DNA from: Acanthacorydalis orientalis
Lineage: Eukaryota > Arthropoda > Insecta > Megaloptera > Corydalidae
DNA length: 64,000 nucleotides
Assembly (NCBI GenBank): GCA_034766995.1
Contig: CM068315.1
Span: 12,041,510 to 12,105,509 of the forward strand
Direction of reading: 5' to 3'
This document shows, one piece after another, positions 35,105 through 46,209 of this stretch. Every line of letters begins with the position of its first letter. Positions within the stretch are counted from its first letter, which is position 1. The notes under the pieces are model-generated. The model made no database searches and was not told where the DNA came from. It worked only from the letters and a program-made list of their open reading frames with translations. A program made the position numbers and the translations under genes.

Positions 35105-35812
35105 TTACTTTGAGGAATTTAAAACAATTTACCAAATCGTGTTCGTGTAATCGGAGACATGAATTAGTGGTGAAAAAATTGAGATGAAAGTAGAATCTTA
35201 GTCAGTACTTATATTAATTTTGCAGATAATTCATCCTTGAATAAAAAGTTACGTCATTTCTCTTAAAATTTAAGTAGCAAATAACTTTCATTGATTTTAT
35301 TCTTTTTTGTTTTTATTATATATTTTGATATATTAACGAAATGTATTTTAAAATTTCAATTCTCATAAAGTAACGACAAAATATATTAAGTACGTCATTG
35401 TTTATTATAGAACTGTGATGAAATTTTTTAAAATATATCCATTATTAATATATATCCATAACAGGAATTATTTTTTTAATACATTTCTATTCGTCAGTCT
35501 AGTATTATGATCTTTTTGTAATATAATCGTTTTTAGATTATATAAAATGATATTTTATTTAAATTTCTTCGTACGTTTACTCACTAGTAAGACATTTTAT
35601 TATTTATTAGACTGCTCATTTAAATACGTTTGAAATTAAAGCGAAATTAATATTTATAAATTCATTATACGATTTGTATGCGTACCTTCTATATATATAT
35701 ATATTCGTTTTACTTTCGAAGAAATTATAACTTTCTTGCATAAAAATTATAGAATCGAATTAAGAAGAGCCGGTATGAGATTTATAATGTTAATAGTTCT
35801 TTTTAAAAATAT
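35105..35812. other. AT-rich stretch, nothing recognised
   Basis: Short AT microsatellite at about 35690-35704; otherwise featureless. Confidence 0.5.
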
Positions 35813-35814
35813 TA

Positions 35815-36374
35815 GGTTGTTAAGAAAATAATTGCTGCTTTTATTTTTTGAATTTTAACTTTATTTTTTTCTTCAGTGAAAGTGCCATTATATTGTGTTC
35901 ATGTTAATATCATTTTAAAGTGCACTTTTTGGTCTGTATTTTGATAACATCGACTTTGTTTTTTTTAATAAGTTTACTTCAAATTTAGTCGTTGGATTAA
36001 GATGTTAAAAAAAGTAAATAAGTATAATTTTTTGTATGAGTTAAAAACGGAAGGTAAAGCAGCAGAAACTGCTCGTGAACCAAACGATGGTTTTGGTGTA
36101 GATACTGTTAAGGAATGACGGTACAATGGTAGTTCCAAACATTTCATGTTTGGGACGGAAGCTTTGAAGATGTAGAATGTCGTGGGCGTCCTTCTTCAGT
36201 TCATGACGACCAACTGAAGGCGTTAGTTGAATTACAACCACGCACAACAATTCGAGAACTTGCACAGAAGTTAGGTGTCAGTCGTCCAACAGTTCTGGAC
36301 CACTTAACACTCCTTAAATTAAAAAATGTATTTGAATTTGAAGGTCATAAACCACAATTATTTTTCTACCAACC
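35815..36374 (+). mobile_element. 560-bp mariner derivative (HTH-only family), copy C
   Basis: TA, then GGTTGTTAAGAAAATAATTG. The right end is CAATTATTTTTCTACCAACC and TA. The plus strand carries YELKTEGKAAETA, then FGVDTVKE before a stop. After frame changes come words like GRPSSVHDDQLKAL and RELAQKLGVSRPTVLDHL. The second half of the transposase is missing. Length 560 bp. Confidence 0.87.
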
Positions 36375-36379
36375 TAATA

Positions 36380-36685
36380 GTATTGCATTTATTTACATTC
36401 GAATGACTTAAATTGTACATAATACGTATATACTATTTATAAGGATTCAGAGAGAAAGATATAAATATAGATATTATTTTATTTTATAGATAATGAATGT
36501 ATGTAAATATGGTATTATATACTTGTTTAAAATTAAAGTATAGAATGTGTGTTTAACGTTTTATACACAATTTATTGATTAAAAACATGTTAATTACACA
36601 GTAAATAAAATGAATTGTTTTCAACTACAGCTACGGTTACAATAATAATGTTATTGTTTAAATATGTTTGAAGACTAAACACAAA
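36380..36685. other. AT-rich stretch, nothing recognised
   Basis: No support for genes or repeats was seen. Confidence 0.5.
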
Positions 36686-36689
36686 AACA

Positions 36690-37180
36690 ACTCGAATCTA
36701 TTCAGAGCAGATGTAGAGAGAATATATTTCACGGCGTGACAGTTCTTCGGACGTGTGCTCGAAGTGAAGTCAGTTACGTAACAAACATATTATCTTGTCA
36801 AAAGCCGATGCATTTTCTTTACTGGACCATTTGGAGCGTATCGACAATGAAATAAGACAAGCGTCGGTGCGGGTGAATAAACAGCACAAGATACATACTA
36901 CATTCATACACACATTGAGTATTCGTCGTTGGGCCTCGATGAGTGTTCGAGTCGAGTACGTACTGCTGGAAAACCGGTAACTCACGGATGATATATACAA
37001 GTATTCTATGTGCCTCGTGGCTAACCGCAATGAGATAGATCGTGCGCAGAATACAAACCGACGGCTGCTACCGTGAAACGCCATCTCTTCAGTCGGGGGT
37101 TCTGTCGTGCGGTTCATTGGCTTACGCTAAGCCGTTTACGGCCGCATCGTTCTTTATGTATTTTATACGTCACGTTCATC
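36690..37180. other. Less AT-rich unique island with small ORFs on both strands
   Basis: The island is much less AT-rich than its surroundings, with many CG dinucleotides, and no similarity to the transposon families here. The minus strand has a 115-codon ATG-started frame (37117-36770; MNRTTEPPTEEMAFHGSSRR at its start) with no recognised domain. The plus strand is open from after a TGA at 36765 to a TAA at 36978, with LLDHLERIDNEIRQASVRVN inside, but no ATG. The words TCAGTT (36770) and TCAGTC (37088) fit insect initiator consensus. It could be a promoter or first-exon region of a host gene or a lone CpG-bearing relic. No function can be assigned. Confidence 0.35.
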
Positions 37181-37261
37181 ATAATATGCATATATTTTCG
37201 TTTTACGTCTCGAACTCAAGAATTAGTATAACGGTGAATGGATTCATTGTCTTTATACTCT

Positions 37262-37283
37262 TATATATATATATATATATATA
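37262..37283. repeat. (AT)n microsatellite
   Basis: Short AT tract. Confidence 0.9.
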
Positions 37284-37619
37284 CGCAGTATATCATGGCG
37301 TATAAGGCTACCTATGTATAAGATGAGGTTGAAGTTCGAAAATAAAATTGATACATTTATCATATTTCGTTCGTATAATACGATCCTAAAATGAACACCT
37401 CTTTCACATGTTATAATACAATTTTATGTTCAAAATTGAAATTAGGGAAATTCCATTTTTCGATTTAAAGTTTCCAAAAAAAATGCAGGAATCATCTTGT
37501 TACTAGGGAATCATACTGTGTATTGAAACATCGTACACGGCTTGTATCTAGATGGCCACGACTGTGTATTTCATTTTTAAAATTGTTGTCATGAATTATT
37601 GAATCAAATTATGTTATAT

Positions 37620-38054
37620 AAATATAAACCCCCCTATAACGCTGTTTTCATATAACTCTGAGCAAAAATTTCCACAGCCCTCCTATAATGCCGTATCTTA
37701 AAGTACAGTTTTTATATAAAACAACTTAATTAGCTTAAGTAGTCTTCTTATAGCATGATTTCTTCTATTATCCTTTTACAATTGAAATTAATGAGGAATT
37801 TCCCTGTTTTTTCATGCACGTACATCACCAGTTTTTAATCTCAATTGTCAAGGAATTCCTCTGTCAACTGCAAAAACGATGAAGCATTGCTGTTTTTTTT
37901 TTATCGAAACTAATAACATGCTGCTCTGAAAATGCAGTTTTCATATAATGCAGAACGAATCAATCAGATTTATATGTACTTTCTTATGAGTTTCACTTAA
38001 CGCGGTTTCCATATAACGGGGTACGAATTAATCGCGTTATAGAAGGATTGACTG
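37620..38054. mobile_element. pogo/Tigger-like MITE with subterminal repeats
   Basis: The right end in reverse complement reads CAGTCAATCCTTCTATAACG. The left side has ACCCCCCTATAACGCTG. CnnTATAACGC next to CAGT is characteristic of pogo/Tigger-type termini. The motif GnnGTTTTCATATAAyn recurs at about 37641, 37710 (degenerate), 37945 and 38004, alternating with ACGAATTAATCGCG-like words, as in subterminal arrays of such elements. No transposase is present. The left boundary is uncertain. Confidence 0.65.
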
Positions 38055-38059
38055 TGTAC

Positions 38060-38875
38060 CAAAGATTTTCATTTTTTTTTTATAAAGAATATAATTTCTA
38101 TATAAACACAATGAATTCTTCGTTAACTATTTTAAAGTTTCTATTTTTGTATTAGGCGTATAAGACGATCGCGTATTTTTCGAAGAATTTTTTATGCTTT
38201 AAGGACCGGTTTACATGTCGAAATATACGGTATACAAAATTTCTATATTATCTGAAATGCAAAAATGCAGCATTTTTTAAAAAGAATTATGCTGCGTATG
38301 TTGCAGCTTAAAACTGGTTGTTATTTGATTTTGAGCTTGAAGAGGCTGATAACTTATAAGACACATAATTGATTACACATATATTGTATTGATTATGATA
38401 GTAAAGAATGTCTAAATTATTGAGTAATTGAGCGTGAGCAGATAAATGGCGAAAGTGATTGGATTTTGAGTAATAACTCTTATAAGTCGGTATGATGAAC
38501 TGAATATTATTTTAAAATATTTATATATTTTATAGATTCAATTTAATGTTGAACTGATTTAATATTTTTAATGAAATGTTTATATCAGGTGTGACATTCT
38601 TGATAAATTAGAATGAAAAGATTGCCTAATCAATGACAATATTGTATAAATGTTTGTTGAAAATATACCGTTAATTAGATAGAAGTACAAAATTTTTTCA
38701 GTACCCACTCTACTATTATCTATGTCTGATTGCATTTGTACTGAATTATGCATGATGTAACTTTTTTGCCTTATAGTGTTACTTATTACTTATAGTACCT
38801 GCCATTATTGTGCATATTATTAAAATTTTAGTAAATTGGTATTTATTATTATAATACGGTTCTGGAATAATGGCT
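38060..38875. other. AT-rich stretch, nothing recognised
   Basis: No support for genes or repeats was seen. Confidence 0.5.
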
Positions 38876-38879
38876 AAAT

Positions 38880-39240
38880 GCACCTTTACAAATGAATTAT
38901 TCTCTCATCTTACAAATCGTAAAAAATTGATCCAATAAAAATAATCAATAAATAACTATGATTATTTTTGGTCCTTGCTTCTACCCATTTTGATGTGATA
39001 TTATCATCCTCAGTAGGTTAAGACACAGAAAAATCTACGATTATAAACAAAATGTATAAGAAAGATTAAATTTTAAAAATTTAAATTTTTTGTACCTTAT
39101 CATGCTGAGAATAAAGATCTCATCAGAAAAATGCATATAAGTAATAACCACAAATGGCTAATAATCATTTATAGAACATTTCTGATGAAATAAATGGCGG
39201 TTTATGAGGTGAGAGAATAATTTTTATACTGATTCAACAT
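38880..39240. repeat. Ancient dispersed repeat (ARx), most complete copy
   Basis: CATCTTACAAATCG, CTTGCTTCTACCC, CACAGAAAAATCTACG, TTTTTTGTACCTTATC and GGCGGTTTATGAGG occur in this order. They bridge the parts seen separately at 30.99-31.13/32.43 kb and at 27.1-27.4 kb. Confidence 0.5.
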
Positions 39241-39560
39241 CAAAACTTGAATTTTCATATATTTTCGAACACAATATTATATTATTAAGAAGTACCTAAT
39301 GGTTTCGCCACCAATTGATGTATTCGCCTATCCCCGGGGGGAGAGGCATTGTTCCTTGATCGATAACGCTTGCTATTCCTTAACAAATAACAGAAATTAA
39401 CAAATTATGCGCAGAAAGAATCTGCTTAAAATGTAAATCGTAAAATTTTTATTGGAAAGTTTATAAAAATTAACAACAAAATCCAATGTTAAAACGTATA
39501 ACACTTTTTTAAATTAAAGATTCAGTGAATAAAATATTTGGTATAAATTTCATATCAATT

Positions 39561-39675
39561 TTATACTGAAATCATATACTCTTTTATTGTCCACCGTGAG
39601 AGAGCTACATACAAGTGGCTGATGTCAATTAATCAGAACACGAATAAAATTTCCAAAAAGTGTGCACGAGATTGA
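39561..39675 (-). pseudogene. PIF1-type helicase C-terminal motif, Helitron-like relic
   Basis: The minus-strand frame reads LIDISHLYVALSRWTIKEYM and ends at 39561. HGQLYVALSR is the conserved C-terminal helicase motif (motif VI) of PIF1-like helicases and of the Rep/helicase protein of Helitrons. The His, LYVALSR and following spacing are kept, and upstream wording (AHFLEILFVF before a stop) fits the preceding beta-strand. Only this tail is seen. No Rep domain or Helitron ends were found nearby. A Helitron origin is more likely than a host PIF1 gene because the sequence lies in transposon-rich, non-coding DNA. Confidence 0.5.
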
Positions 39676-39679
39676 TTTT

Positions 39680-40061
39680 TAATTATAAAGAGATGTTGTT
39701 CAAAATGTCATTAACGTAACAAAAACATTTTAGTATTTAAAAGATCATTACTTTTTTTTAAAAAAAACTAACATTTTTAATTTTTCATAAATTATCATTG
39801 TTAATTTATCAAACATAATTCAGAAGTTAGTATAAGTAGGTAATGGTATCGATATTTCTGAATAAAGACAGTAATTTTTATTGTTATTTTTCTTATTACC
39901 TGCGATTCAATATTTTCTGCTATGTTTGTAGCTCACACGTGAGTTTGTTTCTTCTATGAATGGTTTCGATATTGATTACCTTTTGGTAGATTTTAAACTG
40001 ACTTAAACAGATTTTGAATTTTAACTAAAAAATTTATCTGAATATGTCGAAATCTGTCTAA

Positions 40062-40093
<32 letters not shown>

Positions 40094-40500
40094 CAAATAT
40101 TTAAATATATGTATTTGTAATCGTAGAAGAATCGAACTAATTGATGATTGATATGATTCGAATAAAATAATGTCGGTTTTACTCAAACAGAACTTTATAC
40201 AGTATTGCTGTTGCATTTTTAACCAAATAATTTATCATTTTTTGCTAATTGTCTATTCATTTTCATACCTTTTATATTTGTTTATTGACTACTCAAATGA
40301 ATGAAAAAAATGGCTGATAAATGTGATACAGGTATTGAAATTATCTTGTTTAAATATATTGTTAATTTAACTATTTAAAATTAAAACATTATTTCTTAAT
40401 AGAAAGTAATACATTAAATTAATAAATAGAGAACTAATTTATTAGCGATTGAAATTAAATTTAAATAGAAAGAAGATATATCGAAATATACATACATTAC
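39680..40500. other. AT-rich stretch with (AT)n at 40062-40085
   Basis: Nothing beyond simple sequence was recognised. Confidence 0.5.
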
Positions 40501-40502
40501 GC

Positions 40503-40538
<36 letters not shown>

Positions 40539-40645
40539 AAACAATTTTGGAAATATTAACTTTTCAATTTATTATATTAATTGATTATTTGTTTTGGACA
40601 AAATGTGGATTGTATACAAGAAAACTGTTTATTTGATTTAAAATG

Positions 40646-40647
<2 letters not shown>

Positions 40648-40708
<61 letters not shown>

Positions 40709-40716
40709 TATGTATA
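40648..40716. repeat. (AT)n microsatellite
   Basis: AT tract of about 55 bp plus an imperfect tail. A smaller one lies at 40507-40533. Confidence 0.95.
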
Positions 40717-40719
40717 TAT

Positions 40720-41334
40720 ATCTTCACCAGCCATTAATCAAGTCAAGTCGACAGGCATCCTTTTGATAATTAAATGTTTTCAATGAGAATCGGTTTGCTT
40801 TTCTCGTTCACGTTTTTTCTTACGTTTTATGTACTGTTTCTTTGCATTCATTATTTTCTTTTATACAAGATCAATAGCGTTTCATAAAACAGAGGATTTT
40901 CTTGAATACAAAAAACATTTTTATAAGAATTTTTATATGAAGATTAATCTTGTTATCGTTTCATTAATAGTTTATTTTAATGATATTCAAAAATATGTTT
41001 TCAATTATTTTTATAAAGGTAAAAACAAGTCATTTAAATTAAGTTCAATGTGAGAATATCTAATTAACATTTAAGAAAATAGAGAATTAGTAATGAAAGA
41101 GATTTACTATGTGTGTGGAATTATTCTGGTATATAATGTTGGAATGTGTGACTGTTATACGTTTTTCTATTTTAGAAAGTGGTATTTGTAGCCTGTTGAG
41201 TTATGGTATGCGTGTTCTCAGGTGTTCTTTTTTTTGATATATTGGGTGGTGTCAGGTGAAAAATTATGTATTGTTTCAACACTTGCCATTGTCTGAAGTT
41301 TGAGGATTTGTACTTAAATGGAGTATAATATATG

Positions 41335-41379
<45 letters not shown>

Positions 41380-41597
41380 TCTTAAAATGTAATTAATTTA
41401 AATAAAGAGTATTACAAAGATATAAATATAAGTATTTAATTTTTTAAAAATTAATAAATTAAAATAAGTCTATTTTTTGTACTTTGTTTCATATTTTTAC
41501 AACGTGTATTGATAATTTTATAAAGTTTAAAGTAATCTAAAATGAATTGTAATATACTCTAATCGTATTTATAGAGTAATTTTGTTTGGAGAAATAT
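40720..41597. other. AT-rich stretch with microsatellite at 41330-41378
   Basis: The plus-strand frame 40829-41053 (74 codons) is Phe/Ile/Tyr/Lys-rich without a domain and is likely chance. Confidence 0.5.
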
Positions 41598-41599
41598 TA

Positions 41600-42157
41600 G
41601 GTTGGTAGGAAAATAATTGCTGTTTATGACCTTCAAATTTATATACATTTTTCTTTTTTTATTTCCATGGTTTATTTAAGTTTGTTCAGAACAGTTGGAT
41701 GACTAACATCTAAGTTTTGTGCAAGCTTTCGAATTATTATGCGTGGTTCTGATTCAACTAACGCCTTTAGTTGGTCGTTATGCTCTTGTCCCTAGTACAA
41801 AATTTTGGAACCACTGTTATACCTGTTATATTGGAGTGGGTACTGTTAAGGAACGTACGGACGTTCCTTAACAGTACCCACTCTAAAACCATCGTTTAGT
41901 TTACGAGCATTTTCTGCTGCTTTACCACCCGTTTTGAACTCATACAAAAAAATCTCTTATTTACTTCTATTCCATCTTTAATTCAATAGACCAATTTGAA
42001 GCAAAAATAATAATAAAACCAAAGTCTATGTTACCAAATACAGAGTGAAAAATGCACTTCAAAAAGATTTTAATATGAACACAATGAAATTACACTTTCA
42101 TTAAAAAATAAGGTTAGAATTCAGAAAATAAAAACCGTAATTATATTTCAACCAAAC
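41600..42157 (-). mobile_element. 560-bp mariner derivative (HTH-only family), copy D
   Basis: TA, then GGTTGGTAGGAAAATAATTG, the cleanest terminus of the family. The far end reads TATATTTCAACCAAAC followed by TA. The minus strand keeps HTH wording (complement of AACAGTACCCACTC near 41870). An internal inverted duplication is visible at 41835-41885 (GTGGGTACTGTTAAGGAACG beside CGTTCCTTAACAGTACCCAC). Confidence 0.83.
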
Positions 42158-42159
42158 TA

Positions 42160-42293
42160 ATATTATATTTTTGCTCAATTATCAGCAAACCTGGCTATTT
42201 TTCATAACTAATTCTATCGGTTAGGATATAAAATACCTGTTTGTCTGAATTGCCCACAGCATTATTTTTCCTGTAATTATTTTCCTACCAACC
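42160..42293 (-). mobile_element. Mariner fragment capped by an extra 560-bp-family terminus
   Basis: The minus-strand frame reads GNSDKQVFYILTDRISYEK, aligning with VSDERVSCILTDELGMKKL of the mariner at 31126-32424. This is followed outward by TAATTATTTTCCTACCAACC and TA, a second terminus of the 560-bp family. Copy D therefore has two candidate right ends enclosing a fragment of a different mariner. Confidence 0.6.
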
Positions 42294-42299
42294 TAATAA

Positions 42300-43470
42300 C
42301 TAATTATTATAATTTGAGAATAAAATCTCAACAAGTTAATAGACAGCTTATTTTTTATCTTTGGTATTAACATTTTAAAATCAAGGCCACTGTTCAAAAA
42401 ATACATTTTTCTTATATATGTAATAATTTCAACAAAAAAAATAAGTAAATTTACTAAATGTTTAGATCTCAAAACATGTATTATTAATAACTGTTAAAAC
42501 ATTAATGTTAAATAAAGAACATTTACTAAACTTTTATTCTAAATTAGTAATGATCAGGATAAAAAAATAATAAATAATCTGTTTTTTAGAAGATATATTA
42601 CGTATTCTACTTCAATCTGTTTTATTTTTGTTCTATTTATTACATACATTGCAGTACAGATAAAGTTTGCATATTTTTAGCTATGCAGTCAATATATACG
42701 CTTTAACCGGATATCCAAATGTTTAAATATTCATAAGTTTGTGTGTTGTTTGATGTAACAAGGTTTAAAATGACTGTAGATGTGCTATTACTACATACAA
42801 GAATATATTAATTTTATCTTTTGTAGCATAGAGCTATATTTAAATTTTCCTTTATAACTGTATTTACTGTATAATTAAAGATTTTTTGCAAACGCGATCA
42901 TGTATAAATAAAACACGTTGTCACAGTTGTTTTTTAAAGTTTAAAAAATATAATTAATTTAAATTATAAATAAATAACTACAGTGAAATTAGGTTATTAT
43001 AATCACGGACAATGTTATGAATCAGCTATTGTTATTATAGTAAGTCGGTGCAGATAAATGACAGACAACAATTGAAAAGTTCTTCAAATTAATTTTGTTA
43101 TTTTCAAAAAAATTTATTTATAAGAAATGTAGCATATATAAATATGTAATATTGTATTAAATGTACAGTTTATGATAAATATAAATTGTACAAATGTCGC
43201 AATTGTTTGTAATAAATTGAGTTCAATAATGAACATTTTTTTATCTTCTGTTTAATTTTATCAGCCAGTTTTATTACCAAAAATTGAAAGTCCCAAAGTG
43301 ATCATAATAAGCGGATTCCATGATATGTTAAATTTTAAGGAGTCTTAGTGTTTCCGTAAAATTAAAGATAAGAATTTAACAGATGATTTCTCATTTACCC
43401 GTACTAATTTATTTTGATAAAAAGTATCCAATAATGAAATTATTGGACAGTGTAATTAAGTGAAAATTCA
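42300..43470. other. AT-rich stretch, nothing recognised
   Basis: No support for genes or transposons was seen. Confidence 0.5.
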
Positions 43471-43474
43471 TTTG

Positions 43475-43510
43475 TAAAATGAAATTTAGGTTCAGTACCA
43501 GAAACTGCAT
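43475..43510. repeat. Ancient dispersed repeat (ARx) fragment
   Basis: AATGAAATTTAGGTTCAGTA, then CCAGAAACTG, resembles the string at 32.47-32.50 kb. Confidence 0.4.
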
Positions 43511-43701
43511 TTGTAATAATAGTTTAATTGAAAATATTTTTAGAACATGAATTATTGGAAAATATTTCAAAAAAAACGTTATCTAAGTGAAAATACAGTT
43601 TAGATTTTTAATAGCAATAACATTTAACGCATTGAAAGATGTATCTGTATTGTTTCCAAATATCGAATCAAAAATGTATCATATCTGAAGAAGTTTTATT
43701 G

Positions 43702-43758
<57 letters not shown>
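43702..43758. repeat. (AT)n microsatellite
   Basis: Uninterrupted AT dinucleotides. Confidence 0.95.
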
Positions 43759-43759
<1 letters not shown>

Positions 43760-43761
<2 letters not shown>

Positions 43762-44228
43762 TTTTTTTATAGTAGAAATGTGCGAAATTGACGAAACCAG
43801 ATTCGAATTCACTTCTCTATATGGCTTCTTGATGAGATACTTTGTAGAAAATAAATCAAGTGTAAATTAACAGAAACTTAAACTCTTCAAATAAAATGGA
43901 TGCGGTAACAGTTAAACTTTGTTCTAAAACTTTTTTTGTAGTATTTTTAAATGTACGACGCAACGTTTGTTTTGGAGAAAATTTTTTCAGTCGAAAATTG
44001 AAGATTGAATTGCAGTTCAATGAGAAATTCATAAAGTTTTTAAAACGGTTTTAAACAGAATTATAAATGTCTATTATTTGTTTCCGTCGTTTATTATTTT
44101 ACTAAAGTAAAAAAAGGTTTTACTTTGAACAAAGTCGCATAAATTATATGTATATTTTATTTTGTTTAGAATTATAAATATAAATGTTCGTCATAACGTG
44201 TATTTAGATATGTGTATATTATAAATAT
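43760..44228. other. AT-rich stretch, nothing recognised
   Basis: No support for genes or repeats was seen. Confidence 0.5.
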
Positions 44229-44230
44229 TA

Positions 44231-44809
44231 GGTTGGTAGGAAAATAATTGTGGTCTATGAGCTTTAAATTTTATCTATTTTTACCTTTTTTGATTTTTCT
44301 AACTATTTTCAGTGGTCTAGAACTGTTGGATGAGTAATGCCTAACTTTTGAATAAGCTCTCGAATTGTTGTGCGTGGTTTCGATTCAACTAACGTCTTCA
44401 GTTAGTCGTTATGAACTGAAGAAGGACGCCCGCGACCTTTATCTTCAAAGCTCTCGCTCACAGCATGAAATTTTTGGACCACCATTGCACCGCACATCCT
44501 TTAACAGTACCCACATCAAAAGCATCGTTTAGTTTAAGAGTAGTTTCTGCTGCTTTACTATCCATTTTGAACTCATACAAGAAATGCTCTTATTCCTTTT
44601 TTTCCATTTTTAATTCAATAGCTCAGTTTGAAACTCAAAAATTGATAGCTTAAAATTAATAATAAAATCAAAGTCGAGTTACCAAAATACAGACAGAAAA
44701 ATGCATTTGAAAATTATATTAATATGAACAAGATATAATTACATTTCTATTGAAAAAAATTAAAGTTAGAATTCAGATAACAAAAACCGCAATTATTTTA
44801 TTATCAACC
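44231..44809 (-). mobile_element. 560-bp mariner derivative (HTH-only family), copy E
   Basis: TA, then GGTTGGTAGGAAAATAATTG. The far end is AATTATTTTATTATCAACC, then TA. The minus strand shows GRPSSVHND-like and TVKGCAVQWWSKNF-like wording with interruptions. The catalytic half is missing. Length 579 bp. The plus-strand 62-codon frame across it is an antisense shadow. Confidence 0.85.
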
Positions 44810-44814
44810 TAAAA

Positions 44815-45068
44815 TATATTTATGTAAAAAAATAGAATAAGACACTAAAAATAAATACAAAATCCGAATACCAAATTTCCAATACTAATAAATTGTTGAT
44901 TTATGCAAATTGATTTTAATCGAATACATTTTAATGAATGTGTGTACATTCAGGTTCGTTTGATAATTTTTGAAATAATATATGAATTGAGTTCATGTTG
45001 TAACTTTTAATATTTTAAATACCCATCATGTTGTATCTTTTAATATTGGGAATACTGAAATGTAATTT
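44815..45068. other. AT-rich spacer
   Basis: Nothing recognised between the mariner derivative and the hAT MITE. Confidence 0.5.
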
Positions 45069-45077
45069 CGGTATTTC

Positions 45078-45466
45078 CAGTGCCGGATTTACACTAGGTG
45101 TCGCACTTGGGCCACCAATCAAATGGTGTACCTCCTCCCAATTTTGTCAAAATAAATTAAGAGAAATTCATAACTGTTGGTAATTTTGAGAATATTTCAA
45201 CAGAAAAAGTATTAATGATCATGAAACATTTGTAAAATTTCCATTCATTTAATTTATTTAAAAAATGAAAATTATGAAGTTCTGTTACATAAATTTCAAA
45301 AACAAAATGTGAACTATAAAAAAATTAGATTTAATTTTTCATTTCACATTTGAGCTACCCTTAAATCGAAATTATGATTGAAAATAAAATTTTCAGACTT
45401 TGTCGCCTATTAAAACTTGCTGCCCTGGGCAGTGGCTCATATTGCTCCTGTCTAAATCCTGCGCTA
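45078..45466. mobile_element. Non-autonomous hAT MITE with 8-bp target duplication
   Basis: The left end is CAGTGCCGGATTTACAC. The reverse complement of the right end is TAGCGCAGGATTTAGAC. CAGnGCCGGATTTA is a classic hAT terminus. Subterminal GGTGTCGCACTTGGGCC and CTGCCCTGGGCAGTGGC are also typical. Flanks are GGTATTTC (45070-45077) and GATATTTC (45467-45474), 7 of 8 identical. It is 389 bp and non-coding. Confidence 0.87.
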
Positions 45467-45479
45467 GATATTTCTATTT

Positions 45480-46200
45480 ACCTAATTTCGTGCAAACATT
45501 TGATTTTTAAATTATTTTTCAATGAAAATTAACAAAGTTAAAAGATGTCTATTAAAATTAAATTGAAATAAATAAGTGGAAAAAGTAAGAAAAATAATAT
45601 TTGTATATATTAAATGAATATTCAAAAAAGATTTGTTTTTAATTTAAAGTTGCTTATAGTTCTTTCTTAACTATCATATTAATATGACAATATATGGATA
45701 TATACACAATAAGTGTACATAATATATTTGTATGCATATTTGTATGAAAATATGTGTGAATATTCGTATTTGTTTGTTTTACATTCAGCGTTTGGAATAA
45801 TTAGTAGAAGTTTTAATGAACGTTTCGAAGTTGAGTACATATTTCAGCAAAACCCACAAACAAATTTTATTTCACGGTAAAACCAATTAGCACGGTTATT
45901 AGGACAGAAATGTGTATGTAATATACGAATAAATATTGAGCTGACTGTGCAAGTAACGAACAAATACCTTCAATTGAACTTTTCATTAATCTTAACTCGA
46001 CTTCTTGATAAGTTTTGCATTTATATATTTTCTCTGTTTGAGTAGTATTTCCGTTAGCACCGGAGCTTTCAAGAAATCATACTTAGGTTTCGATTGATCG
46101 ATTTAATTTTGAATATAAATTTTAATCGACAGCTTCAATAATATGATTTATTTAATAAAACGAAAAAAATCGAGTATTAAAGTATCAATTAATGTATAAT
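45480..46200. other. AT-rich stretch, nothing recognised
   Basis: No support for genes or repeats was seen. Confidence 0.5.
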
Positions 46201-46209
46201 CACATTTCT

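Noticed and set aside
44953..44985. GTTCGTTTGATAATTTTTG resembling the terminus of the 8279-type mariner
   Set aside because: No partner end, no coding remains; the short match may be chance.
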